Below are positions 6,949 to 13,038 of a DNA stretch of 13,314 bases, in pieces. Under the pieces are notes generated by a model. It searched no databases, was not told where the DNA came from, and saw only the letters and a program-made list of their open reading frames with translations. Numbering within the stretch: the stretch's first letter is position 1; every line of letters begins with the position of its first letter. A program made the translations under genes and the position numbers. Origin of the DNA: QNYQ01 sp964542985 (GTDB lineage Archaea > Thermoproteota > Thermoprotei_A > Sulfolobales > Pyrodictiaceae); the NCBI GenBank assembly GCA_964542985.1, contig CAZIWH010000048.1, positions 1-13,314 on the forward strand, given 5' to 3'.

Positions 6949-6962
6949 AAAAGATATTTTAC
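6949..6962 (+). promoter_or_regulatory. Candidate TATA element of ribB-ribC
   Basis: AAAAGATATTTTAC is the last clearly AT-rich block before ribB. If used, transcription would start near 6985-6990 and give a leader of about 115 bases, much longer than the leaders implied for other genes here. The leader shows no riboswitch I recognise. Confidence 0.35.
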
Positions 6963-7102
6963 AATCTTCTTGGGATCAATGTTCGTTGTTTCTATGCGTG
7001 GTATGCTTGGTTGTTTTTGTCGTACAGGGCGTGTGGCTGGCGGTAGGTGTAGAAGCCCCTGCTGGCGGCTTGTCTTGCTGTGGGCTGGGATGGTGGTGCT
7101 GC

Positions 7103-7816
7103 GTGGAGTCTGGGTTGCGGCGGGCGCTGGAGGCGCTTCGTAGGGGGCTGCCGGTGCTGGTGCATGATGATAGTGGCCGTGAGGATGAGGTTGACTATGT
7201 TATCCATGCGTCGGCGGTTACCGCTGACCGTGTGTACGAGATGAGGACTTTGGCTGGCGGCTTGATCTGCTATGCTATGCCGTTGGCGGCTGGGAGGAGG
7301 ATTGGTCTCCGCTACGCCTACGAGATGTACGCCGAGGACCCGATGTTGGCTCCTATTGCGGGCAGGGTGCTGAGCTATGGAGATAAGCCGGCGTTCTCTG
7401 TCTGGGTCAACAGTGTGCACGTGAGGACTGGGATCCGGGACCGGGACAGGGCTTATACGATAAGGATGCTTGACCGGCTCAACGAGCTGATAGTCTCTGG
7501 GAGGCTCGGGGAGGCCAGGAGGTTCCTCCTGGAGGAGTTCACGGTGCCGGGGCATGTGCCCGTGCTCCTGGGAAGGAGGCTCGCGGAGAGGAGGGGGCAT
7601 ACGGAGCTGAGCCTCCACCTGGCTATGCTGGCGGGGCTGCGTCCCTCCACGGTTATCGTCGAGATGCTTGACAAGGGGGATGCTCTTAGCGTGGAAGAGG
7701 CTCGGAGGGTTGCCCGGGAGAGGGGCTACCCGCTGGTGGAGGGCTCGGCTATCATAGGGGAGGTGGAGAGGCTTGGTGAAGATCTGTATTGTAGATACAA
7801 CCTTTGCTCGGGTTGA
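7103..7816 (+). CDS. ribB: 3,4-dihydroxy-2-butanone 4-phosphate synthase
   Basis: RibB converts ribulose 5-phosphate to formate and 3,4-dihydroxy-2-butanone 4-phosphate, the four-carbon substrate of RibH. The 237-residue product is a stand-alone enzyme with no GTP cyclohydrolase II domain. It shows the acidic metal-binding loop DDSGREDEVDYV (about residues 22-33), the DRDRAYTI segment and the conserved RGHTELSLHLAMLAGL with the active-site RxGHTE. GTG at 7103 is chosen because GGTGGTG precedes it by 4 bases and the N-terminus then matches the usual short start; a TTG at 7115 is possible. The frame is open back to 6881, but that part reads through the T-rich terminator and is not coding-like. 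The 3' end overlaps ribC by 44 bases. Confidence 0.94.
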   Translation: MESGLRRALEALRRGLPVLVHDDSGREDEVDYVIHASAVTADRVYEMRTLAGGLICYAMPLAAGRRIGLRYAYEMYAEDPMLAPIAGRVLSYGDKPAFSVWVNSVHVRTGIRDRDRAYTIRMLDRLNELIVSGRLGEARRFLLEEFTVPGHVPVLLGRRLAERRGHTELSLHLAMLAGLRPSTVIVEMLDKGDALSVEEARRVARERGYPLVEGSAIIGEVERLGEDLYCRYNLCSG

Positions 7817-8237
7817 CATGGCCTCGGCTGCTATAGAGGTGCTCCGCACCCTTATGCCCGATGCGAGGATACTGCGGCGCACCGTGCCGGGGCTGAAGGA
7901 TATCCCGGTTGAGGCTAAGCTGCTTATTGAGAGAGAGGGGTGTGACGCCGCGATGGTCTTCGGCTGGGTTGGCCCCACAGTGAACGATAAGATAAGCTAC
8001 GGTGTCTATAGCCTCGCGCTGCAGCTCGTGCAGCTCGAGCACGGAGTCCACATCCTTGATGTTACTGTGCATGAGGATGAGGCGCCGGGGGATCCGGCAA
8101 GGCTCCGGGAGATAGCGTTGGACCGGGCGAGGAAGCACGCGGAGAACCTCTACCTCCTCCTCCGCAGGCCGGATGAGCTGACCCGGAGGGCTGGGACGGG
8201 GCGGAGGCAGGGCTACCCCGACGCTGGGCCCCTCTAG
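7773..8237 (+). CDS. ribC: Riboflavin synthase, archaeal type
   Basis: This enzyme dismutates two molecules of 6,7-dimethyl-8-ribityllumazine to riboflavin and 5-amino-6-ribitylaminouracil. The archaeal type is related to lumazine synthase, not to the bacterial riboflavin synthase. The 154-residue product has family length and features: VDTTFARVDMASAAIEVLR at the N-terminus, VPGLKDIPVEAKLL, and MVFGWVGPTVNDKISYGVYS. TTG at 7773 has a full GGAGGTG SD 7 bases upstream; GTG at 7776 is an alternative. It overlaps the end of ribB, so the pair is an operon with coupled translation. Its TAG shares bases with the stop of the convergent arfC through a CTAG palindrome at 8234-8237. Confidence 0.95.
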   Translation: MVKICIVDTTFARVDMASAAIEVLRTLMPDARILRRTVPGLKDIPVEAKLLIEREGCDAAMVFGWVGPTVNDKISYGVYSLALQLVQLEHGVHILDVTVHEDEAPGDPARLREIALDRARKHAENLYLLLRRPDELTRRAGTGRRQGYPDAGPL

Positions 8238-8995
8238 CGCAGGGGCTCCCAGCCCTCCTCCACAGCTCTCTCCGCCTCCCGGGAGAGGCACCTGGGGGGA
8301 GGCGTGCCAGCTGCCCCGGGGACCGCGTCCTCAACCTCGTACGCCATGTGGACGCAGCGGCCGCAGGGGCACTGCTCCACGCAGGCCAGGCGGAGCCTGG
8401 GTCCCTCAGCCGTGGTGGGGAACCCCCTGCCAGCGGGGTCGTCCACGACGCTGCGGCCGGCCGCGAAGACGTGGGGGGTCACAGTGACACGTAGCTCGTC
8501 CACGAGCCTAGCGGAGAACAGGCTGTGGGTTAGCACGCCGCCGCCCTCCACGAGGAGCCTCTCAACGCCGTGCTCCCGGTGGAGTATTTCCAGCGCCTTG
8601 GCTAGGTTCACCTTGCCTGGGGTCTCGGAGGGCACGCTGTACACCGTGGCTCTTGTCCCGGCTAGCCGCTTCTCCGCCTCCCCTTGGGGTACCGCTGTGA
8701 AGACCACGACGGGGGGCCCGGGCTCCGTGAATATGCGGAGCCCCTGGTGGAGGCGGAGGCGGCCATCGACCACGACGCGGATGTAGCGGCTACGGCGGGG
8801 GGCTAGCCTCTTCCGGAGCGTGGAGTCGTCTATGAGCACCGTGGAGGCGCCCACCATGACTGCGTCCACGAGGCCGCGGAGGAGGAGGAGCCTCGCCTTG
8901 TCGTAGCGGCAGCTTAGGAGGCTGTAGCCCGTTGAGGACGCTATCCTCCCATCGAGGGTTGTCGTAGAGAACACGGTGACGTGGGGCCTCCGCAC
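8234..8995 (-). CDS. arfC: 2,5-diamino-6-(ribosylamino)-4(3H)-pyrimidinone 5'-phosphate reductase
   Basis: This RIB7/RibD C-terminal-type reductase uses NAD(P)H to reduce the ribosyl chain to ribityl before deamination, the order used in archaea and fungi. The 253-residue product shows STTTLDGRIASSTG (10-23), VDAVMVGASTVLIDDSTL (43-60), LLVEGGGVLTHSLF (147-160) and LVDELRVTVTPHVFAAG (164-180), in the family order. No deaminase domain is fused to it. A cysteine cluster C205, C209, C211, C214 (CVEQCPCGRC) precedes the last strand, and about 30 extra residues follow it. GTG at 8995 lies 30 bases after the Pop5 stop with GGTGGG upstream, so arfC probably belongs to the RNase P operon transcript. 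Confidence 0.93.
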   Translation of the reverse strand: MRRPHVTVFSTTTLDGRIASSTGYSLLSCRYDKARLLLLRGLVDAVMVGASTVLIDDSTLRKRLAPRRSRYIRVVVDGRLRLHQGLRIFTEPGPPVVVFTAVPQGEAEKRLAGTRATVYSVPSETPGKVNLAKALEILHREHGVERLLVEGGGVLTHSLFSARLVDELRVTVTPHVFAAGRSVVDDPAGRGFPTTAEGPRLRLACVEQCPCGRCVHMAYEVEDAVPGAAGTPPPRCLSREAERAVEEGWEPLR

Positions 8996-9025
8996 AGCGG
9001 CCCACCCGGGGAGGGGCGTGGCCCC

Positions 9026-9583
9026 CTAGGTTTTCTTTAGCTCCCTCAGCCTGAGGCCAAGAACCCTCTTCGCCGTCCTTATGGTTCCAGTGGTCCTCAC
9101 CGGGACTAGGATGGCGCGGCTGCCGCCTATCCTGCGGACGAGGGCCATGGCTGCGAGGACGAGGTGCTTGGTGTCGTGGCTCGCCCTGAGTATGCCGGCG
9201 CCCGTATCGGGGTGGTAGTAGATGAGCTGTAGCCTCGCAAGCGCCACCGTGAGCTGCCCGGCAAGCCTCTCTGTGGCCTTCAGGATAGCCTTCTCCACCT
9301 CCTCTGGGGGCGGGGGCCTCCCGTCCTCGGTTACCACGTAGAAGACTATGTAGCGTCTCCTGCGGCGCCTGCGGAGCTTTCCAAGCATGTCTTCTGCCTC
9401 GCTGCTCGCCAGCGCGGCGGCGACGGCCTTGTTGAGGAGCCTCTGCGCTGCCTCGAGCCTCTCAAGCCTCTCCTCGATGGCGCCGAGTCTCTCCCAGAGC
9501 GCCTGGAGCCTGCGGCTGAGCCGCCACGCCGCCCAGAGCGCGGAGGCTGCTGCCGCCGCAGCAGCTGCTGCGAGGATGCTCAT
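9026..9583 (-). CDS. rnp2: RNase P protein Pop5 (component 2) with N-terminal hydrophobic segment and coiled coil
   Basis: Pop5 pairs with Rpp30 and binds the catalytic RNA of RNase P in tRNA 5' maturation. The Pop5 domain covers about residues 77-176 (YIVFYVVTEDG, LQLIYYHPDTGAGILRA, ILVPVRTTGTIRTAKR). Before it lie an Ala-rich hydrophobic run (about 3-20, ending ALWAAW), arginines at 21, 24 and 25, a predicted coiled coil (about 24-50) and a basic run of seven Arg (71-77). ATG at 9583 overlaps the Rpp30 stop as ATGA and has GGTGA 6 bases upstream, so the long form should be translated. An internal ATG at 9388 with GAGG 8 bases upstream would give a canonical 120-residue Pop5. The arginines after the hydrophobic run would keep Pop5 on the cytoplasmic side. 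Confidence 0.85.
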   Translation of the reverse strand: MSILAAAAAAAAASALWAAWRLSRRLQALWERLGAIEERLERLEAAQRLLNKAVAAALASSEAEDMLGKLRRRRRRRYIVFYVVTEDGRPPPPEEVEKAILKATERLAGQLTVALARLQLIYYHPDTGAGILRASHDTKHLVLAAMALVRRIGGSRAILVPVRTTGTIRTAKRVLGLRLRELKKT

Positions 9584-10233
9584 CTCCCCTCACCCGCTAG
9601 CGCCTTGTCCAGGGCCTTCCTGCAGTATGCTGTCAAGGCGAGCAGGGCGAGCTGCGGGGGCACACCAAAGGCCTCCAGCAGCGCCCTCGCCGAGGCTGGA
9701 GGCCAGAGCTGCCAGGGACTCCTCGCGCCGCTGGTAACGGTGAACGCCGCGTCGTAGGCGGAGGCCCTCCTCGCTATTATCATGATGCCTCTGAGCGCTG
9801 CACGGGGGTCCCCGCCCCGGAGGAGGGGGAGGAGACGCAGCTCGACAACACTGCCGCCCTCGCGGAGCATGAGGGCCTGGCTCTTATCCATGTAGCGGGC
9901 CATGCTGGGGGTCAAGGTGACTAGGGAGACCCTGGGGTCGCGGGCTGCAAGCCTCGCCGCCTCAGCCGACCTGGGCTTCACCGCCATGAGGTCATAGCTG
10001 AGCGAGAGCCTGGCTACTTGGCGGACGGCGTCCTGCCACCTCTCCGCCTCCACCGTTGCCCTGGTGTAGGCCTCGAGCCCCGCCTCCCTCAGAGCCCGGG
10101 CGGCCTCGGCCGCGCCCCGGGGATCGCTGCACTCCACCGCCGCCACACGGTAGCCGAGCCTCAGGAGCATCTGGGCCAGCTGCTCCCCGGCCCTCCTACC
10201 GCACGCCACCAGGCCCAGGTCGCAAGGCTTCAA
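9580..10233 (-). CDS. rnp3: RNase P protein Rpp30 (component 3)
   Basis: Rpp30 is a TIM-barrel-like subunit that forms a complex with Pop5 in archaeal RNase P. The 217-residue product shows YDLMAVKPRS (about 80-89), VSLVTLTPS (102-110), VVELRLLPLLRG (129-140), and the C-terminal block AFTVTSGARSPWQLWPP (163-179), which matches the Rpp30 pattern of a conserved SGA followed by a region on excluding or ordering helices. The N-terminus (CDLGLVACGRR) is more divergent. TTG at 10233 overlaps the upstream stop as TTGA, and its own stop overlaps the Pop5 start, so translation is coupled on both sides. The order COG1325, Rpp30, Pop5 is the conserved archaeal one. Confidence 0.9.
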   Translation of the reverse strand: MKPCDLGLVACGRRAGEQLAQMLLRLGYRVAAVECSDPRGAAEAARALREAGLEAYTRATVEAERWQDAVRQVARLSLSYDLMAVKPRSAEAARLAARDPRVSLVTLTPSMARYMDKSQALMLREGGSVVELRLLPLLRGGDPRAALRGIMIIARRASAYDAAFTVTSGARSPWQLWPPASARALLEAFGVPPQLALLALTAYCRKALDKALAGEGR

Positions 10234-10685
10234 GCCAGCAGCCCCAGCTCCTCCAGCAGTCTCAGCGCCCTCTCCCTACGCGGGCTCCCCTGCACGGCTA
10301 TAACCATGTGCACAACGTCGTCACCATCCACGAACCTGACCTCACCCATGTAGGCCTCCTGCTTGCCGAGCCGGAGGTAGAACCTGCCAGCCTTCTCGTC
10401 GTAGCGGCTCTCGAGGAGGAACCGAAGTATCTTCTTATCGCTCTCCCCGAGCCTAGAGGCGAGACTGCGAAGCATCCCTTCAGCCGCCCTACCCTCGAGA
10501 CGCACAACTATCCTAGTTATCGGGTTAGAGTAGTGGCCCTCCACCGTGGAGACACTGACCCTGGCAGAGCCACGCAACTCTTCAGGCACAAGAGACATGA
10601 CCGCCTGCTTAACCTTCTCAACGTCTTCCGTAGCATGTGCATGGGCCGCAAGCTCAACCCAGAGAACCTTAGCAGGTATGGGCAA
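10230..10685 (-). CDS. RNA-binding protein, exosome-associated (COG1325 type)
   Basis: The 151-residue product resembles the archaeal RNA-binding proteins often annotated as an exosome subunit. It begins AKVLWVELAAHAHATEDVEKV, continues with VSTVEGHYSNPITRIVVRLEG (the conserved GHxxNPI core, about 48-55) and ends with LRLGKQEAYMGEVRFVDGDDVVHMVIAV. The precise biochemical role in RNA processing is not established. TTG at 10685 has GGGGTG 7 bases upstream. It is the first of three genes coupled by 4-base overlaps (this gene, Rpp30, Pop5). Its position after rpl15e follows the conserved superoperon. The 152-base gap to rpl15e holds a TATA-like element and two hairpins, so it may have its own promoter. 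Confidence 0.85.
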   Translation of the reverse strand: MPIPAKVLWVELAAHAHATEDVEKVKQAVMSLVPEELRGSARVSVSTVEGHYSNPITRIVVRLEGRAAEGMLRSLASRLGESDKKILRFLLESRYDEKAGRFYLRLGKQEAYMGEVRFVDGDDVVHMVIAVQGSPRRERALRLLEELGLLA

Positions 10686-10716
10686 AGCACTGCACCCCTA
10701 CTAGCCCCTAAGAGCC

Positions 10717-10740
10717 CCTCCCCCCTGCACGGCGGGGAGG
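10717..10740 (-). other. Perfect hairpin in the leader of the COG1325 gene
   Basis: CCTCCCC (10717-10723) and GGGGAGG (10734-10740) form a 7-base-pair stem with a 10-base loop. If the TATA-like element at 10771-10780 is used, this hairpin would lie at the very start of the transcript of the RNase P operon. Confidence 0.4.
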
Positions 10741-10770
10741 TCCCACGAGAGAAGACTAGAAAGGAGCCGA

Positions 10771-10780
10771 TACTATATGG
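10771..10780 (-). promoter_or_regulatory. Candidate TATA element of the COG1325-rnp3-rnp2-arfC operon
   Basis: The minus strand reads CCATATAGTA, the only AT-rich block in the gap, 86-95 bases before the TTG at 10685. The implied leader of about 60 bases would begin with a hairpin. Confidence 0.35.
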
Positions 10781-10804
10781 GTTTGAAAGAGCCGGTACTT
10801 CCCA

Positions 10805-10819
10805 GGGGAGGGACTCCCC
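10805..10819 (-). other. Hairpin just downstream of rpl15e
   Basis: GGGGAG (10805-10810) and CTCCCC (10814-10819) form a perfect 6-base-pair stem with a 3-base loop, starting about 18 bases after the rpl15e stop. It could mark a 3' end or processing site. No T run follows it on the minus strand. Confidence 0.35.
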
Positions 10820-10837
10820 CGTAATAGTGCGGAGAGG

Positions 10838-11518
10838 CTACTGGAGGTCGCCGTGATGGTATTTCTCCCTTATCTCGTCTGGGGCTATTAGGCGGGCGCC
10901 GCGGCTGGCCTCATGGCGCTTCTTGAGTTCGCGCTCCCTCTGCTTCTTCTTCCACTTGTACTTATGGGTGCCCTTGAGGCCGCGGGTCTTCCTTAGGCCG
11001 CGCATCTTCTTACCGGCGCTGGTTAGGCCACGGAACACGCGGCCCCTGTTCCGCTTCTCACATATCCACTTCAGCTCGGGGTCGCGGCAGATGGCGGGGT
11101 GGCTCCTGTCCACAAGGATGACCTCGTACCACTTGTAGATACCATCCTCGCCGACGTAGTAACTGTTGAGGACCTCCATGTTGGGGTACTTCCTGGCCGC
11201 CCTCTCCTCGGCTATCAGCCTCGTAGGCTTAGCAGGCGCGTAGCCGTAGACACCCATCCTCTTGGGGCGGCGGCCCTTGTTCGGCCTGGGCCTGTTAAGC
11301 CCACCCTTGCGGACACGGACACGGACAACTATGATGCCCTGCTTCGCCTTGTAGCCTAGGGCCCTGGCGCGGTCGAGCCTCGTGGGCCTGGGGATGCGGA
11401 CTACGCTGGGCTGCCTCCTCCACTCCATTATCCTCTGCTTCCAGAGACGCAGAAGCTCGGGGTTATCGTAGCGCTGCTTCCACTCCTCCCTGAGGTAATG
11501 GTACAGCCCGTGCGCCAT
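10838..11518 (-). CDS. rpl15e: Large-subunit ribosomal protein eL15 (L15e)
   Basis: This archaeal/eukaryotic ribosomal protein lies within the 50S subunit and contacts rRNA through basic extensions. The 226-residue product shows MAHGLYHYLREEWKQR at the start, the basic signature VRVRVRKGGLNRPRPNKGRR, NSYYVGEDGIYKWYEVILVD, and RGLTSAGKKMRGLRKTRGLKGTHKYKWK. ATG at 11518 is chosen because the family starts with this MAH/MA-type sequence, GTGAT lies 6 bases upstream, and a TATA-like box lies about 50 bases upstream. An ATG at 11551 in the same frame is too close to that box. It heads the conserved group with the COG1325, Rpp30 and Pop5 genes. Confidence 0.97.
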   Translation of the reverse strand: MAHGLYHYLREEWKQRYDNPELLRLWKQRIMEWRRQPSVVRIPRPTRLDRARALGYKAKQGIIVVRVRVRKGGLNRPRPNKGRRPKRMGVYGYAPAKPTRLIAEERAARKYPNMEVLNSYYVGEDGIYKWYEVILVDRSHPAICRDPELKWICEKRNRGRVFRGLTSAGKKMRGLRKTRGLKGTHKYKWKKKQRERELKKRHEASRGARLIAPDEIREKYHHGDLQ

Positions 11519-11567
11519 CGCTGCATCACTCCCATTACTGCCCAGCGGCATAGCCCCTCAGCCCCCC

Positions 11568-11577
11568 TTAAAACTAG
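11568..11577 (-). promoter_or_regulatory. TATA-like element of rpl15e
   Basis: The minus strand reads CTAGTTTTAA, centred about 53 bases before the ATG at 11518, in otherwise GC-rich DNA. Confidence 0.55.
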
Positions 11578-11642
11578 AGCGCCCTCCCCCGCAAACAGCG
11601 ACGAAGGAATGAGGCTCGGCCGGGGCGCACCCTATCCTCACA

Positions 11643-11666
11643 GGCCCCTCCAGGCCAGGAGAGGCC
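11643..11666 (-). other. Hairpin downstream of ychF
   Basis: GGCCCCTCC (11643-11651) and GGAGAGGCC (11658-11666) close a 6-base loop. On the minus strand all nine positions pair, one as G-U; on the plus strand that position is a C-A mismatch. The stem therefore fits a minus-strand transcript. It starts about 54 bases after the ychF stop and may be a 3'-end or processing element. I see no other feature in the 201-base gap apart from the rpl15e promoter. Confidence 0.35.
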
Positions 11667-11719
11667 TCGGCAATGCGGGCAAATCCTCACCGCCGCGTCT
11701 TCACAGCCTATGAGGGTGA

Positions 11720-12946
11720 TCAGCCTTTCTTGGCTGCCGCCGCGACTATCTTTATCACGTCGTTGTCTCGGAGCACGTAGTCCTCTCCTATCCTCTGCTT
11801 GGTGCGTGCATTGACCGCATAAAGGAAGGTCCTGCCCAGGTCCGTATGGATCATGTATGCGAGCTGCCTGGCGGTGGTGCCTTCAGGGACAAGGTATGCG
11901 TCCGGGAGTGTCCGGCCCTTGCCGTCCGTGTAGCGGTGTATATCCTCGACGGGGTAGACGACTATCAAGCGGAGAGCCTCAAGGAACGTCTTGTTTATGA
12001 CGTCCTGCACGCCGGTGCTGCCCCACTTCTTAAGCACGTGTTCCCTTATGTACTCGAGGGCGCGTAACTGTTGCCTGCTGAGCCTCTTCTCGTCCAGTAT
12101 TTCGAAGTCACTGTCGCCCGGTATGTATCTTATCAAGCCAGCCCTGGCTGCCTTTCTTAGGGCTAGCTCGGCGGCCGCGCTGGTAGGCACCACAGGGTAG
12201 GGAAGCTCCCTCCTCATCCTCTTTATGTTGTCCTCGGCCTCTGGTATGTCCGCCTTGTTAGCTGCTATAACCATCGGCTTCGAGAGGCGTAGGTAGTGGA
12301 CGAAGCTCCTAAGGTCGTCGCGGCTCCACTTGTTGAGGGGCTTCCCCTCTAGCCCTGCGCCGCGGAGGGCCTTCTCCACGTGGCTGCGGGTCACGCTTAG
12401 CCCGCTCAGCCTCTGCGCCAACGCCTCTACGACATTCTCGCCGGTAGTGGAGACCCTCATAGCAAAGCGTTCCCAGTCCTTGCTCACTATGCCCAGCATC
12501 CACTCCTCTAGCTCCCTCTCGAGCCACTTGACCTCCTCCACGGGGTCGTAGCTGCCGGGGGGCACAGGGTTGCCCGCCGCATCCGTGGAGCCGCTCGCGT
12601 CCACTATCAATATCGTGGCGTCAGCCCTCCTTATCGCGTCAAGGAACCGGTTGCCTAGCCCTTTCCCCTCGTGGGCGCCGGGTATGAGGCCGGGGATGTC
12701 AGCCAGCTTAACCGGGATGAACCTCCAGCCTTCTATGCAGAAGCCGCTCGCGGGCTCGCAGCGCGGCAGCCCAAGCTCTGGGTGGACGCAGCGCTTCCTC
12801 ACATAGCCTACACCGACGCTAGGCTCCAGGGTGACGAAGGGCCTATTCCCTATCTCTACCGTGGCCAGCGTCGCTGCCGCGAAGAAGGTTGACTTGCCGA
12901 CATTGGTCTTCCCGACCAGGCCGGCTAGGTGCTCCGGCGGGGGCAT
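11720..12946 (-). CDS. ychF: YchF/OLA1-type redox-regulated GTPase/ATPase
   Basis: This Obg-family P-loop NTPase is thought to act with ribosomes. The 408-residue product shows the P loop GKTNVGKST (12-20), DIPGL (83-87, switch II region), NKAD (230-233, base recognition) and a C-terminal TGS domain (about 320-405, including LPDAYLVPEGTTARQLAYMIHTDLG). Three cysteines at 53, 63 and 70 lie between the P loop and switch II. NKAD is a standard guanine motif; bacterial and eukaryotic YchF/OLA1 often differ there and prefer ATP, so this archaeal form may prefer GTP. ATG at 12946 has GAGG 5 bases upstream. It is divergent from ndk and shares with it an AT island at 12987-12997. Confidence 0.95.
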   Translation of the reverse strand: MPPPEHLAGLVGKTNVGKSTFFAAATLATVEIGNRPFVTLEPSVGVGYVRKRCVHPELGLPRCEPASGFCIEGWRFIPVKLADIPGLIPGAHEGKGLGNRFLDAIRRADATILIVDASGSTDAAGNPVPPGSYDPVEEVKWLERELEEWMLGIVSKDWERFAMRVSTTGENVVEALAQRLSGLSVTRSHVEKALRGAGLEGKPLNKWSRDDLRSFVHYLRLSKPMVIAANKADIPEAEDNIKRMRRELPYPVVPTSAAAELALRKAARAGLIRYIPGDSDFEILDEKRLSRQQLRALEYIREHVLKKWGSTGVQDVINKTFLEALRLIVVYPVEDIHRYTDGKGRTLPDAYLVPEGTTARQLAYMIHTDLGRTFLYAVNARTKQRIGEDYVLRDNDVIKIVAAAAKKG

Positions 12947-12986
12947 AGCGTCCTCTCCCTCTACGCGGCCAGACTGGAGGGGGACT

Positions 12987-12997
12987 GGATTATTACC
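12987..12997. promoter_or_regulatory. Shared TATA-like island of ychF and ndk
   Basis: GGATTATTACC on the plus strand (GGTAATAATCC on the minus) lies about 42-52 bases before both the ndk and the ychF starts. It is the only AT-rich block in the 92-base divergent gap, so one site may direct both genes. Confidence 0.5.
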
Positions 12998-13038
12998 ACC
13001 CGCTCCCGGGAGCCCTGGGCTGAACCTGGATGAGAGGC

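Noticed and set aside
6881..7102. N-terminal extension of ribB in the same frame
   Set aside because: It passes through the T-rich terminator and promoter region, is rich in Cys, Phe and Trp, and does not resemble RibB.
6994..7143. Short Cys-rich leader ORF before ribB (about 49 codons, ATG at 6994)
   Set aside because: No SD before the ATG, and the frame mostly reflects GC-rich DNA around the ribB start.
6992..7978. Long minus-strand open frame opposite ribB and ribC
   Set aside because: It mirrors ribB and ribC in the antisense frame, has His/Pro/Arg-rich composition and no family features.
11610..11700. Possible C/D box guide RNA on the minus strand (two GTGAGGA blocks each followed by CCGA)
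   Set aside because: The C box departs from RTGATGA, the D box from CTGA, and the spacings of 13 and 15 bases are too long for a normal guide.
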